Position numbers and translations under genes: made by a program
NCBI RefSeq assembly: GCF_001238295.1
Contig: NZ_LGXZ01000009.1
Location: 62,001-126,000 of the forward strand
Reading direction: 5' to 3'
From: Ruegeria sp. 6PALISEP08
Lineage (GTDB): Bacteria; Pseudomonadota; Alphaproteobacteria; Rhodobacterales; Rhodobacteraceae
Length of the DNA: 64,000 bases
The notes under the pieces: generated by a model
The model's input: only the letters and a program-made list of their open reading frames with translations
The model's database searches: none
What the model was told of the DNA's origin: nothing
Shown: positions 37,237-46,036 of the stretch, piece by piece
How positions within the stretch are numbered: the stretch's first letter is position 1
Layout: each line of letters starts with the position of its first letter

Positions 37237-38274
37237 TCAGTTCGCGAAGCCGGTGAACCGACGCACGGACTGACCGTCTGTCAGTACCGCGCCACCGGCA
37301 ACAACAACTTCGTCACCATCGGACAAGCCCGTCAGCACCCGCACATCGCCGGTCTGCGTGGGTTCAATGGTCACCGGAACACGGCGAACGGTGCCTTCAT
37401 CCGCTCCGACCGGAGAGAACACCATGACGCTGAGTTCACCGGTGGCGTCCGCGACAATGGCGGTCGCTGGCACGACGATACCTGTGCGTCCATCGCGGAC
37501 CTGAACGTTCACGGTGACTGAAGATCCCGGAAGGATTTGCAACCCCTCGGGCGGAGACAGGCCAAACTGGATACGGAATGTCTGACCCACGCTGGAGGTT
37601 TCAGCGTCGAATTCCCGGATTTCCAGTGGGAAGACCTCGTCGCTGACGGGGAATTTGGCGGTGATCGTTCTTTCATCGTTTTGACCTGAACGTTGGAACA
37701 GGATCTCGGGCACGTCCACCTCAATGCGCAGTTCGGACATGTCGTGGATGCGGACAATGGGCGCGCCTGCCGATACGGTGGTGAAAGCCTCAACTGCGCG
37801 GCTGGAGACAAGCGCATCGAACGGCGCAGTCAGGGTTGCATGTTCCAACTCGTATTCCGCGTCGCGCAGGGCAATCGCGGCCAGTTGCGCCTCGGTCTCC
37901 GCGTCATCGACCGCCACCTGGCTGGCCGTTGTGCCCCGCAGGCGGGACAAGCGGGCAACTGTACGGTCCGCTTGATCCTTTTGAAGACGCACACGATCCA
38001 GACGCAGATCGAACGGCTCCTGATCCAGACGTGCAATCAGGCCGTCTTTGGGGATCACGAACCCTTCGTTGACGGGCATCTCGACGATCTGACCAGCCAC
38101 CTGAAAGGCCAGATCAACGGTCTGACGCGCAGCGACGCGGCCAAAGAATTGGCGGGTGAAGCCAGGTGCTGTCTCGCGCACCTGCATGAGCTTTACCGGT
38201 TTGGGGGTGCCTTGAGCGGCAATGGGGCTTGCCAGAACGGCCAGAGCAAGGCCGATAGAGGTCAGGAGTTTCAT
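37237..38274 (-). CDS. RND efflux periplasmic adaptor (MFP) subunit
   Basis: A 345-residue precursor with a signal peptide (LLTSIGLALAVLASPIAAQ). It has the AcrA-like order: a lipoyl/barrel-sandwich half (FGRVAARQTVDLAFQVAGQIVEMPVNEG), an alpha-hairpin coiled coil (RLDRVRLQKDQADRTVARLSRL), the second lipoyl half (TLTAPFDALVSSRAVEAF), then the beta-barrel and membrane-proximal domains (GIVVPATAIV, VLTGLSDGDEVVVAGG). It lacks a lipobox. Its start overlaps the MarR gene by ATGA, and the permease follows after 11 nt, so the three are expressed together. Confidence 0.93.
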   Translation of the reverse strand: MKLLTSIGLALAVLASPIAAQGTPKPVKLMQVRETAPGFTRQFFGRVAARQTVDLAFQVAGQIVEMPVNEGFVIPKDGLIARLDQEPFDLRLDRVRLQKDQADRTVARLSRLRGTTASQVAVDDAETEAQLAAIALRDAEYELEHATLTAPFDALVSSRAVEAFTTVSAGAPIVRIHDMSELRIEVDVPEILFQRSGQNDERTITAKFPVSDEVFPLEIREFDAETSSVGQTFRIQFGLSPPEGLQILPGSSVTVNVQVRDGRTGIVVPATAIVADATGELSVMVFSPVGADEGTVRRVPVTIEPTQTGDVRVLTGLSDGDEVVVAGGAVLTDGQSVRRFTGFAN

Positions 38275-38738
38275 TTCTTCAATCCCTCGGGAATTCCCGT
38301 TTTCAAAACGTTGTCACGGATTTTGCACGCAAGTCGCGCGAATTCGGCAGTTTCTTCTTTGTTCAGACCCGAGGCCCTGTGAAACAGGTCTCCGGCCTCG
38401 GCCACCAGCATATTGCGGGCCTCCTCGCCTTGGCCGGTCAGCACCAGCAACCAGGCGCGGCGATCTTCGGGGTCACGCTCGCGCGTCAAGTAGCCTGCTT
38501 TTTCAAGGGAATCGGCAGTGGCCGTGATTGTTGAAGGCACGCTTAGCATATCGGCAGCCAGCACCCCCATGCGCTTTGGCTGATCCAGCTTGATCAGCAT
38601 GTGGCATTCGGGGTGGCTCAGGTCCGTTTTGATACAGTCAAATGTCTCTTCCAGCTTCCAGTACAGGGCATACACCCCCATGATCGCCTGAATCTCGGGG
38701 CTGAGGCGGCCAAGCCTGGTGCTGATATCGTTTGGCAT
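38271..38738 (-). CDS. MarR family transcriptional regulator of the efflux operon
   Basis: A 155-residue winged-HTH regulator. The DNA-binding core covers about residues 40-105: GVLAADMLSVPSTITATADSLEKAGYL as the helix-turn-helix and REDPEDRRAWLLVLT-type wing (TRERDPEDRRAWLLVLTGQG). It is first in the operon with the adaptor and pump, the usual arrangement for local repression relieved by a small ligand. The ATG has GGAG 8-9 nt upstream. A palindromic sequence about 45-65 bp upstream may be its operator. Confidence 0.92.
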   Translation of the reverse strand: MPNDISTRLGRLSPEIQAIMGVYALYWKLEETFDCIKTDLSHPECHMLIKLDQPKRMGVLAADMLSVPSTITATADSLEKAGYLTRERDPEDRRAWLLVLTGQGEEARNMLVAEAGDLFHRASGLNKEETAEFARLACKIRDNVLKTGIPEGLKK

Positions 38739-38776
38739 TGAGGTTCTCCGCGCACGTTTGGGGGCGATATACTTCG

Positions 38777-38803
38777 ATTTCTGAACTATTCAAGATATGA
38801 AAT
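38777..38803. promoter_or_regulatory. Candidate MarR operator
   Basis: ATTTC-N17-GAAAT enclosing TGAA-CTA-TTCA (38782-38792), with a second TTCA-AGATA-TGAA overlapping it. This AT-rich nested symmetry lies between marR and the divergent FabH-like gene, and is typical in size for a MarR dimer site. Confidence 0.4.
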
Positions 38804-38897
38804 TGCGCCTCCGGAAACATTCCCTTGGGTCAACATACCTTGATCAAATCACACCATGACTGCATTTTGAGCAAATCCGAAACATTCAGGGCCCGCC

Positions 38898-40022
38898 ATG
38901 TATACCCCCGCCATCACCGGTTCCGGTGTCTTCACGCCTCAAAACGTCATCACCAATGCAGAACTTGTTGAGGCGTTCAACGCTTATGCCGACAAACAGA
39001 ACGCGAAGAATGCCGAGGCTATTGCCGCAGGGCAGATGGAGCCAATGCAACATTCCTCGGAAGAGTTCATCGTGAAGGCGTCGGGAATCGAGAACCGCTA
39101 TGTGATGGACAAGTCTGGTGTGCTGGACCCGGACCTGATGCACCCGTCGCTGCGGCAGCGCAGCGACGATGAGCCCGGGATCATGACCGAGATGGCAGTG
39201 GATGCCTGCAGGAAGGCGCTTGCTCAGGCGGGGCGCAACGCGGCAGATGTCGATCTGGTAATCTGTGCGGCCTCGAACCACGAACGCGCCTATCCGGCGG
39301 TTGCGATTGAAATACAGCAGGAACTGGGTATCGACGGGTTCGGCTTTGACATGAACGTCGCGTGCTCTTCGGCCACGTTCGGCATACAGGCGGCGGCGGA
39401 CATGGTGCGGTCAGGATCGGTGCGTGCGGCGCTGGTGGTGAACCCGGAAATATGCTCGGGCCATCTGGAATGGTGCGACCGCGATTGTCACTTCATCTTT
39501 GGTGATGTCGCGACAGCAACCCTGATCGAACGGATCGAAGAAGCACAAGGCCCGCATTTCGAAATCCTCTCGACCCGCTGCGCCACCGCGTTTTCCAACA
39601 ATATCCGCAACAACAACGGCTTTTTGCGCCGCTCGCGCCCGGATGGGATGACCGACCGGCGCGACATGCAGTTCATGCAGAACGGGCGGAAAGTGTTCAA
39701 GGAAGTGCTGCCGATGGTCAGCAAGCACATCAGCGACCACATGGATGCCGAAGGGGTCAGCAATACCGACCTCAAACGCCTCTGGCTGCATCAGGCCAAC
39801 AAAACCATGAACGATTTCATCGGCAAAAAGGTTCTGGGCCGTGAGCCCGAAGCGGGCGAGCAACCAAACATCCTTCAGGATTATGCAAACACGTCATCCG
39901 CCGGGTCGATCATCGCGTTTTCGAAGTATTCCAACGACCTGCAAGACGGTGATCTTGGGCTGATCTGTTCTTTCGGGGCCGGGTATTCGGTTGGGTCGGT
40001 GATCGTAAAGCGCCACGCCTAA
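38898..40022 (+). CDS. Beta-ketoacyl-ACP synthase III-like protein
   Basis: A 374-residue thiolase-fold enzyme of the KAS III class. The Cys-His-Asn triad is intact: Cys156 in NVACSSATFG, His298 in LWLHQANKTM, and Asn331 in YANTSSAGS. The C-terminal GAGYSVGSVIVKR is conserved in KAS III. It is longer than housekeeping FabH (about 320), with an N-terminal insertion (about residues 25-60, ADKQNAKNAEAIAAGQMEPM). This is a recognised variant group; it may prime fatty acid synthesis or condense other acyl groups. It is divergent from the MarR efflux operon. The function of the insertion is unknown. Confidence 0.87.
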   Translation: MYTPAITGSGVFTPQNVITNAELVEAFNAYADKQNAKNAEAIAAGQMEPMQHSSEEFIVKASGIENRYVMDKSGVLDPDLMHPSLRQRSDDEPGIMTEMAVDACRKALAQAGRNAADVDLVICAASNHERAYPAVAIEIQQELGIDGFGFDMNVACSSATFGIQAAADMVRSGSVRAALVVNPEICSGHLEWCDRDCHFIFGDVATATLIERIEEAQGPHFEILSTRCATAFSNNIRNNNGFLRRSRPDGMTDRRDMQFMQNGRKVFKEVLPMVSKHISDHMDAEGVSNTDLKRLWLHQANKTMNDFIGKKVLGREPEAGEQPNILQDYANTSSAGSIIAFSKYSNDLQDGDLGLICSFGAGYSVGSVIVKRHA

Positions 40023-40028
40023 AAGCGC

Positions 40029-41837
40029 TTATTGCACCGCAGTGACTCTAAACATTTGGAAGGCGTCTTCACCCGAACCTGAAATGCGGGTGAGGTAGTC
40101 CGGCACCTCGCCCTCGACCAATCGCGTCTGCAAACCACGCCCGCCTGACGCCGCGCTCCAGAAATCGGCCCGTGGTGCCGAGGTGCAGAGAAGCACGTAG
40201 TCTATGCCCAGCGCATTTAAGTGCGGCGCGATACGTGTGGCGTCGGATCGAAACAGGTCGATCTGCGCCAGAATTCCGGCCTGATTGCGGTGGTAATTGC
40301 CAGCCAGCACCGCGTGGTCGGTGTAACGCAGCACGTTTGCTGCAAAATCGAAGTCAATCAGAACCATACCACGGGGTAGATCGCGCAGCGCCGCATAAGC
40401 CTGCTGCGTGCGGCAAGAGGCACCAGCCTCTGAAGAGTCTTGCCCTGCGGCTGACGCCGAAGCGGCAAAAGACGGGTTGAACAAAGCCCCAAACTGTTTT
40501 TCCAAACTGATGCCGATCTTGGGTGAAACGCAAATGACAAACGCCACCATCGCCAGCCCGGCGGCCACATGGCGATCCCGCGCGTAAGCGTTGTACAGCA
40601 CACGCAGGATCTGCGCCTGAACCGCCACCAACGAGACGCTGAAAAAGGTCATCATCCGGGACTGGTAAAGGAAAACGACAAAGCCGACAGCGATCAACGC
40701 AAGAAACAGAGTGTAATCCAAACCAGCGCGGGACCTGAGCGCGAAAGCCAGCGCCGCTCCCGTCGTCAGCAGGGACATCGCCATCAGGGCAATGACCTCA
40801 CCCCAATGCCGTTCAAGCACTACGCTGATACCTTGCGCTTCGGCTATCTGTCCAAGCCAGAATACTCGCATCTCTTGCGGCAACGCGTCGATAGGATTGC
40901 TGAGGCAATACGGCGCAAAGACATAGGAGCAGGCCAGTGTCACGGCCCCGGCACCGAGGCAGGCAACAATCCGGCCAGGACGAGACCAGCCGGAACCGAT
41001 CCAGGCCACAGCAGCAAGACCAAGTGCGGCCACACTTGCGGGCAATGCCACGCTGATGGTCAGTGCATCACAACTTGGGTAAAAGAAACTATCCCGCCCA
41101 GTCGTCGCGAGACTGGTCAGCGCAAGGGTCAGGGCCAGTCCAACGCCGAAGGTCACAGTGCGGTGGCGCGCAGGTGTGCCGTTGATCATCCAGTCGATGG
41201 CACAAAACACCGCAATGAGTGCGATCTGCAATATGGCTTCGGTGCCCACCGACACCGACAGCGCCAGGCAAAGCCCCAGCATCCAACCGGCATAGCGCCT
41301 GTCCTTACGCAGCACAAAAAAAGCAATCGCCGCTGCAAAGAGCAGGATTTGAAGATTGTGATGATCGAAAGAAAAATAGTCGAACTTCCGCGAGTGTTCG
41401 AGAGTCAGCACGCCGATTACGAGAGCCGAGATTGCGCCCTCACGCCCGCCCAGAACACCTCCGGTCATCGCAAAGGCCCATAAGGTCAGTGCTGCCAGTA
41501 GCGCTGGCCAGAAAAAGGCCGTGATCTGAAAGGCGATGTCGGGGCCAAAAACCGGCTGGAGTGCAAAGTGAAGCCCGGCAATCGGGGCATCGACCAAGCG
41601 GGACCAGTGCATCAGGGTTCCATCGTTGGGACCCAGTCGCTGCTGATAGGCGTCAAACCAGCCTTGCCCTTCCAGCAGGTCGCGCACACCGACCCAGCGC
41701 ATTATATCGTCGGAGCCTTCGCTGTGGCCGCTCAGCGTCATCAAGACCACAAGCACTACAAAGGCGCAGACAAAGGCCAACAAGACCACCGGATCCGTAC
41801 GGCTGTTGTAGATCTGCTGCGATGTTTGCATGATCAT
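40029..41837 (-). CDS. Polytopic membrane protein, predicted GT-C-fold glycosyltransferase-like
   Basis: 602 residues with about eleven to twelve TM helices in the first 430, followed by a ~150-residue soluble C-terminal domain. The first extracytoplasmic loop contains DDIMRWVGVRDLLEGQGW and a GTLMHWSRLVDAP block; an acidic pair in this loop is a hallmark of GT-C enzymes that use polyprenyl-linked sugars. The family is often mislabelled as AcrB-like. No close functional assignment is possible. A role in modifying surface glycans would suit the rest of the window. The start may be the ATG at 41837 or at 41831. Confidence 0.72.
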   Translation of the reverse strand: MIMQTSQQIYNSRTDPVVLLAFVCAFVVLVVLMTLSGHSEGSDDIMRWVGVRDLLEGQGWFDAYQQRLGPNDGTLMHWSRLVDAPIAGLHFALQPVFGPDIAFQITAFFWPALLAALTLWAFAMTGGVLGGREGAISALVIGVLTLEHSRKFDYFSFDHHNLQILLFAAAIAFFVLRKDRRYAGWMLGLCLALSVSVGTEAILQIALIAVFCAIDWMINGTPARHRTVTFGVGLALTLALTSLATTGRDSFFYPSCDALTISVALPASVAALGLAAVAWIGSGWSRPGRIVACLGAGAVTLACSYVFAPYCLSNPIDALPQEMRVFWLGQIAEAQGISVVLERHWGEVIALMAMSLLTTGAALAFALRSRAGLDYTLFLALIAVGFVVFLYQSRMMTFFSVSLVAVQAQILRVLYNAYARDRHVAAGLAMVAFVICVSPKIGISLEKQFGALFNPSFAASASAAGQDSSEAGASCRTQQAYAALRDLPRGMVLIDFDFAANVLRYTDHAVLAGNYHRNQAGILAQIDLFRSDATRIAPHLNALGIDYVLLCTSAPRADFWSAASGGRGLQTRLVEGEVPDYLTRISGSGEDAFQMFRVTAVQ

Positions 41838-42008
41838 GTGCCCTTGAAGGTGTTTTCTGCACTATAAACCTATTGCACGGGCGTGACTGAATTGAGGCGC
41901 GTGTTATGGCCCTGGACATTTTCTGACCGCAATTTATTGGCTTCTGAGCCTAGCGATCCGACCGCCGGATTTCAGCCGGATACAGGCGCCCGCATAGGAA
42001 AAACGGGA

Positions 42009-42470
42009 CTAGCTGACGCTTTCTTCTTCCAGGTGCAACTTCATCTCGATCAGAACCTGTTGCAGCAGGCTGGTTTCCCTCAACAGCCGCTTGGCCTCGT
42101 TCACGGTTATGATGCCGTCTTCGATGGCTGCCTGATACTCGGTCATCAGCATTGCAAACCGCTGGCTGAGCGCGATGACATCCGAGTTCACGCCGCCTGT
42201 ACGCGGCTCAGTCGAATTGCGGTCGGTATAAGACAAGGTGATATTCTTCAGATCCGCCAAAGCCGACGTGACATGCGGGTAAGTTGCCGCGTTTTCAAGA
42301 CGGGCCACCGCATCCACAGGCATGAACCTGTCCGCATGTTCGGCGTTGTCGGAATAATACCGGCCCAGAGTGGCCTTGGATTTCCCGGTAATTTCACATG
42401 CGGCTTCGATTCCGACGTCTTTGACCAATGCTTCTGTATGCTTTTTCAGATAGGCCCCGATATCTGCCAT
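42009..42470 (-). CDS. Hypothetical protein with a CII-like putative DNA-binding N-terminus
   Basis: A 153-residue protein from the ATG at 42470 (AAAGG 8 nt upstream); the extension to 42512 is rejected. Residues ~8-45 (ALVKDVGIEAACEITGKSKATLGRYY) look like a helix-turn-helix. The following segment, FMPVDAVARLENAATYPHVTSALADL, resembles the pattern in phage CII-like regulators. The C-terminal half is helical (SQRFAMLMTEYQAAIEDGIITVNEAKRLLRE) and may oligomerise. No other phage gene is nearby, so it may be a domesticated regulator. Function unproven. Confidence 0.6.
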   Translation of the reverse strand: MADIGAYLKKHTEALVKDVGIEAACEITGKSKATLGRYYSDNAEHADRFMPVDAVARLENAATYPHVTSALADLKNITLSYTDRNSTEPRTGGVNSDVIALSQRFAMLMTEYQAAIEDGIITVNEAKRLLRETSLLQQVLIEMKLHLEEESVS

Positions 42471-42824
42471 TTTATTACCTTTGTTACCTGCAAACGCCTG
42501 CCCGATGTCCAATTGGGGGAAAGCGTCGGGAAATTTCCCATAACCGATTCATAATTGAAATGTCATACATTGACTATCCCTCAGATATGCGGGGGATTTT
42601 GTGAGTGAGTGGCGGCAGTTCAAGCCGGTAACGAGTGATTGCGAGGCGGTATTGTTTGGCTTCGCTCCGTTTTGGCCACATGTTGGCCGACGGCGTCGCT
42701 GTTGTGGATGTCGGGGTTCCATCCCCTAGAGCGTAGCTCGGCCTCTGCAAAAACAACGGCGACGTCGCTCTGTCAAAACGATTGATATCTTGTTCCTTTG
42801 CATCAGGCAATTTAGACCCGCGCC
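42471..42824. other. Gene-free interval with an inverted-repeat element
   Basis: A 354 bp gap between divergent genes. It contains an imperfect inverted repeat, GCGTCGCTGTTGT (42693-42705) against ACAACGGCGACGT (42753-42765), flanking GAGC-GTA-GCTC (42729-42739). A minus-strand 85-codon frame here looks non-coding. It may be a dispersed intergenic repeat. Confidence 0.4.
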
Positions 42825-43403
42825 ATGGCAAAGCTGTATTTCAACTATTCGACAATGAACGCGGGTAAATCGACCGTGTTACTGCAGGCCTCGCACAACT
42901 ATCGTGAGCGCGGGATGCAGACTTATCTGATGACTGCCGCCATCGATGGACGAGCAGGAGCTGGGCGGATTGCATCGCGTATCGGTATCTCGGAACAGGC
43001 CGACACATTCACACCTGACGACGATGTCTTCGCCATGATTCAGAAACGCCTGGACGAAGGCGCGGTGGCGTGCGTGTTCATCGACGAGGCCCAGTTCCTG
43101 TCCGAAGAACAGGTCTGGCAGCTGGCGCGTGCGGTCGATGATCTGAAAGTTCCGGTGCTGGCCTATGGGTTGCGCGTGGATTTTCAGGGCAAACTGTTCC
43201 CCGGATCAGCCGCCCTGCTGGCCCTTGCCGACGAAATGCGCGAGGTGCGCACCATCTGCAAATGCGGCCGCAAGGCAACGATGGTGATTCGTCAGGACGA
43301 AAACGGCAACGCCATAACCGAAGGTGCCCAGGTGCAGATCGGCGGCAACGAAACCTATGCCTCGCTTTGCCGCAAGCACTGGCGCGATGCGATGGGCGAC
43401 TAA
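42825..43403 (+). CDS. tdk: Thymidine kinase
   Basis: Phosphorylates thymidine for dTMP salvage. A 192-residue type II thymidine kinase with a P-loop STMNAGKST near the N-terminus, the catalytic-Glu region VFIDEAQFLSEEQVWQL, the lasso GLRVDFQGKLFPGSAALLALAD, and a zinc site from CKCGRKA and the C-terminal CRKHW. Length and motifs are standard. Its last four bases overlap the stop of the convergent 2-hydroxyacid dehydrogenase gene. Confidence 0.95.
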   Translation: MAKLYFNYSTMNAGKSTVLLQASHNYRERGMQTYLMTAAIDGRAGAGRIASRIGISEQADTFTPDDDVFAMIQKRLDEGAVACVFIDEAQFLSEEQVWQLARAVDDLKVPVLAYGLRVDFQGKLFPGSAALLALADEMREVRTICKCGRKATMVIRQDENGNAITEGAQVQIGGNETYASLCRKHWRDAMGD

Positions 43404-44350
43404 ACCGGATTAGGCAGCGTCCTGCCCGCCACAAAGGCCGCGACGTTGTCCAGCGCCATATGGCCCATGCTGCTTCGCACCTCTTCGGTGGCCGTGCCCA
43501 GATGGGGCAGCAGGGTGACATTTTCCATATCACAGAGGACCTGTGGTACACTGGGCTCGAACTCGTAGACGTCCAGCCCAGCCCCTGCAATCTGACCGGA
43601 TTGCAGTGCCGAGATCAGAGCGGCTTCGTCCACGACTTCGCCCCGAGCGATGTTTATCAGAATGGCTGAAGGGCTCACCGCCTCAAGGATATGCGCATCA
43701 ATCAGATGGCGGGTTTCCGCGCCACCGGGCACCGCGAGCACAAGGAAGTCGACCGAGGCGGCCAAGCTCTGCAATTGGGGCATGAACTCTGCCGGGAAAT
43801 CCAGATCCTTGGCACTGCGGGATTGATAGGCCACCTGCATTCCAAAGCCGAAATGGCACCGACGGGCGATAGCCTGCCCGATGCGGCCCATACCAACAAT
43901 ACCGACGCGTTTGCCGCTGACGTGATGCCCCAGCATCTGCGTTGGGTGCCAGCCTTGCCATTGACCCGAGCGGACCAGCCGCTCGCCCTCGCCCGCGCGT
44001 CGGGCTGTTGTCAGCAGCAAGGTCATGGCGATATCCGCCGTCGCATCGGTGACCGCACCGGGCGTGTTGGTCACCTCCAATCCTGCTGAGCGTGCGGCAT
44101 CCACATCGATGTGGTTATAACCAACGCCGAAATTGGCCAACAGCTTGCAACGAGGCTTGTCTGCATCCCCAAAAACCTGAGCGGAAAACTGGTCGCCCAG
44201 TGTCGGTACAACGACATCGAACTCTGCCAAAGCGGACAGCATCTCCTGCTGTGACATGGGCATGGTGTTCTCACGTATCTCCACGTCAAACTCAGCACGG
44301 GCGCGAGCCTCGACCGCCGAGGTCATTGGTCGTGCAATCAGTAGTTTCAT
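43400..44350 (-). CDS. D-isomer-specific 2-hydroxyacid dehydrogenase
   Basis: A 316-residue NAD(P)-dependent oxidoreductase, probably a glyoxylate/hydroxypyruvate reductase. The nucleotide-binding motif is GIVGMGRIGQA. Catalytic residues are Arg in INIARGEVVDE, Glu in LDVYEFEP, and His in LLPHLGTATEE. The substrate-side loop NFGVGYNHIDV is typical of GRHPR-like enzymes. Physiological substrate and cofactor preference are inferred only. It starts directly at the end of the csaA gene (shared base 44350), so they are probably one transcript with proC. Confidence 0.93.
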   Translation of the reverse strand: MKLLIARPMTSAVEARARAEFDVEIRENTMPMSQQEMLSALAEFDVVVPTLGDQFSAQVFGDADKPRCKLLANFGVGYNHIDVDAARSAGLEVTNTPGAVTDATADIAMTLLLTTARRAGEGERLVRSGQWQGWHPTQMLGHHVSGKRVGIVGMGRIGQAIARRCHFGFGMQVAYQSRSAKDLDFPAEFMPQLQSLAASVDFLVLAVPGGAETRHLIDAHILEAVSPSAILINIARGEVVDEAALISALQSGQIAGAGLDVYEFEPSVPQVLCDMENVTLLPHLGTATEEVRSSMGHMALDNVAAFVAGRTLPNPV

Positions 44351-44688
44351 CAGTGCATCCGTCCGCCGGTTGGAACTTTGCCATCGGGGCCGATCAGAAC
44401 GATCTCGCCATTTTCATCGGGCAGACCCAGGACCAGAACCTCGGACATGAACCTGCCGATCTGGCGCGGAGGGAAATTGACCACAGCCATGACCTGTTTG
44501 CCAACCAGAGCCGACGGATCGTAATGCGCAGTGATCTGGGCCGAGGTCTTGCGTTCACCGATCTCTTCCCCGAAGTCGATCCACATCTTGATCGCAGGTT
44601 TGCGGGCCTCGGGATAGGGTTCGGCGCGGATCACCTCGCCCACCCGGATATCGACTTTGAGAAAGTCGTCGAATGAAATCTCACTCAC
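44350..44688 (-). CDS. csaA: tRNA-binding domain protein CsaA
   Basis: 112 residues from a GTG start at 44688, chosen because AGGAG lies 7 nt upstream and the sequence then matches CsaA from its first residues (SEISFDDFLKVDIRVGEV). It is a single OB-fold EMAP/ARC1-type domain with PEARKPAIKMWIDFG, KTSAQITAHY, GKQVMAVVNFPPRQIGRFMSEVLVLGL and a C-terminal VPTGGRMH. Homologues bind tRNA and have chaperone-like activity linked to secretion in Bacillus. It overlaps the proC stop by 8 nt, implying coupled translation. Confidence 0.93.
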   Translation of the reverse strand: MSEISFDDFLKVDIRVGEVIRAEPYPEARKPAIKMWIDFGEEIGERKTSAQITAHYDPSALVGKQVMAVVNFPPRQIGRFMSEVLVLGLPDENGEIVLIGPDGKVPTGGRMH

Positions 44689-45496
44689 GTGACAGCTCCT
44701 TGGATCGGTCGGTTGCGGCTTTGACGGCACGGTGCAGTAGATCGGGGAACCCCTGTTCATCATGCATCAGCACCTCAAGCGCGGCCTGCGTGGTGCCATT
44801 CGGAGAGGTCACATTGATGCGCAGCTGAGCCGGGTCGTCCTCGGCCGCCATGGCCAACGCACCAGCGCCTGCGACAGTAGATATCGCCAGTTTCATGGCA
44901 AGTTCCGCAGGCAAACCCTGTGCCTCGCCAGCGGCAGCCAGAGTTTCAATCAGGTGGAAGACATAGGCCGGGCCGGATCCGCTGAGACCGGTTACGGCGT
45001 CCATCTGCGCCTCATTGTCCAGACGCACGGTCTCGCCCACTGCCGACAGCAAGCTTTCGGCCAAAGTCAGATCATTGTCCGAGGCATGGCTGTTGCCAAT
45101 CAGCGCCGTGATGCCCTGACGGATGGCCGCGGGTGTGTTGGGCATGGCGCGAATGATTGGGGTATCGCTGCTCAATACGGTTTCGAACGAGGCGATCGAG
45201 GTGCCCGCCGCGACCGAGACAAACAGGCTGTCACCACCGCCCAGTGCCTGAATAGCAGGCAAAGCCTCACCCATCATCTGCGGCTTGACCGCGACCAGCA
45301 CCACGGCGGGCGCTTCGGGCAATGGAGTGTTGATGTTGACGCCCTGCGCCTTCAGCCAGTCGGACGGGTACGGGTCGATCACCCAAACGGACGCTGGCGG
45401 GAGGCCGTGTTCCAGCCATCCCGCCAGCATTGCGGACCCCATCTTACCGCACCCCAGAAGCACAAGCCCCTGTTCGGCCACACGCGTCATGTCCAT
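44681..45496 (-). CDS. proC: Pyrroline-5-carboxylate reductase
   Basis: Last step of proline synthesis: NAD(P)H reduction of P5C. 271 residues, with a Rossmann GCGKMGSAMLAGW motif, VLVAVKPQMM, IRAMPNTPAAIRQG, and the C-terminal dimerisation/active-site signature DAVTGLSGSGPAYVFHLIE followed by SPNGTTQAALEVL. It is first in a run with csaA and the 2-hydroxyacid dehydrogenase. The opposing catabolic enzyme PutA is at the left end of the window. Confidence 0.95.
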   Translation of the reverse strand: MDMTRVAEQGLVLLGCGKMGSAMLAGWLEHGLPPASVWVIDPYPSDWLKAQGVNINTPLPEAPAVVLVAVKPQMMGEALPAIQALGGGDSLFVSVAAGTSIASFETVLSSDTPIIRAMPNTPAAIRQGITALIGNSHASDNDLTLAESLLSAVGETVRLDNEAQMDAVTGLSGSGPAYVFHLIETLAAAGEAQGLPAELAMKLAISTVAGAGALAMAAEDDPAQLRINVTSPNGTTQAALEVLMHDEQGFPDLLHRAVKAATDRSKELSRE

Positions 45497-45535
45497 TTGC
45501 CCCTCCCGCGTTACATGTCGGTTTGGGGCAAAGCT

Positions 45536-46036
45536 TTACGCCCGGCCGTAGGCCTCTGCAATGGCCACTTGCATGGCTTCTTCTGGGCCTCGATTGCCCC
45601 AGGTCACCAGTTGGATCGCGGGGTAGTACCGCTCGGCGCTCATGACTGCGGCGGTGATCATTGTGTTGATCTGATCCGCGCTGGCTGTTTGCCCCCCTGC
45701 AAGGACCAGCCCATAGCGGTAAACCATCAGCTTCTGGTTTGCCCAATAGGTAAAGGCGCCCGCCCAGCATTGATCATTCATCTTGTTGAGCAACTCATAG
45801 AGCTGCATTTCGCGCTCGGCCGGCGGTTCCATCTCAAACGAGCACACCATGCGCAGCGTTTCGTCGTAGTTGGACCAGGCCAGAGTGATCGAGTAAGTCC
45901 GCCATTGTCCTTCGACGGCCATGGCGATCTGATCGTCGCCTATACGGTCAAAATCCCAATCGTGATGTTCGGCCAGGTTTTCAACAATGTCGATCGGATG
46001 AATGTCTTCTTCGAGATACTGCTCGGAAAGGGCCAT
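45536..46036 (-). CDS. YbjN domain-containing protein
   Basis: A 166-residue soluble acidic protein with a GAGGTGG ribosome site. It matches the YbjN family: IDIVENLAEHHDWDFDRIGDDQIAMAVEG, YSITLAWSNYDETLRMVCSFEMEPP, LYELLNKMNDQCWAGAFTYW and a final helix. The fold resembles type III secretion chaperones. In E. coli YbjN influences motility and stress phenotypes, but no mechanism is established. It lies 39 nt upstream of proC on the same strand and may be co-transcribed with it. Confidence 0.9.
   Translation of the reverse strand: MALSEQYLEEDIHPIDIVENLAEHHDWDFDRIGDDQIAMAVEGQWRTYSITLAWSNYDETLRMVCSFEMEPPAEREMQLYELLNKMNDQCWAGAFTYWANQKLMVYRYGLVLAGGQTASADQINTMITAAVMSAERYYPAIQLVTWGNRGPEEAMQVAIAEAYGRA

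Noticed and set aside
42574-42831. 85-codon minus-strand frame upstream of tdk
   Set aside because: No ribosome site, and it overlaps the tdk start and inverted repeats. Probably non-coding.
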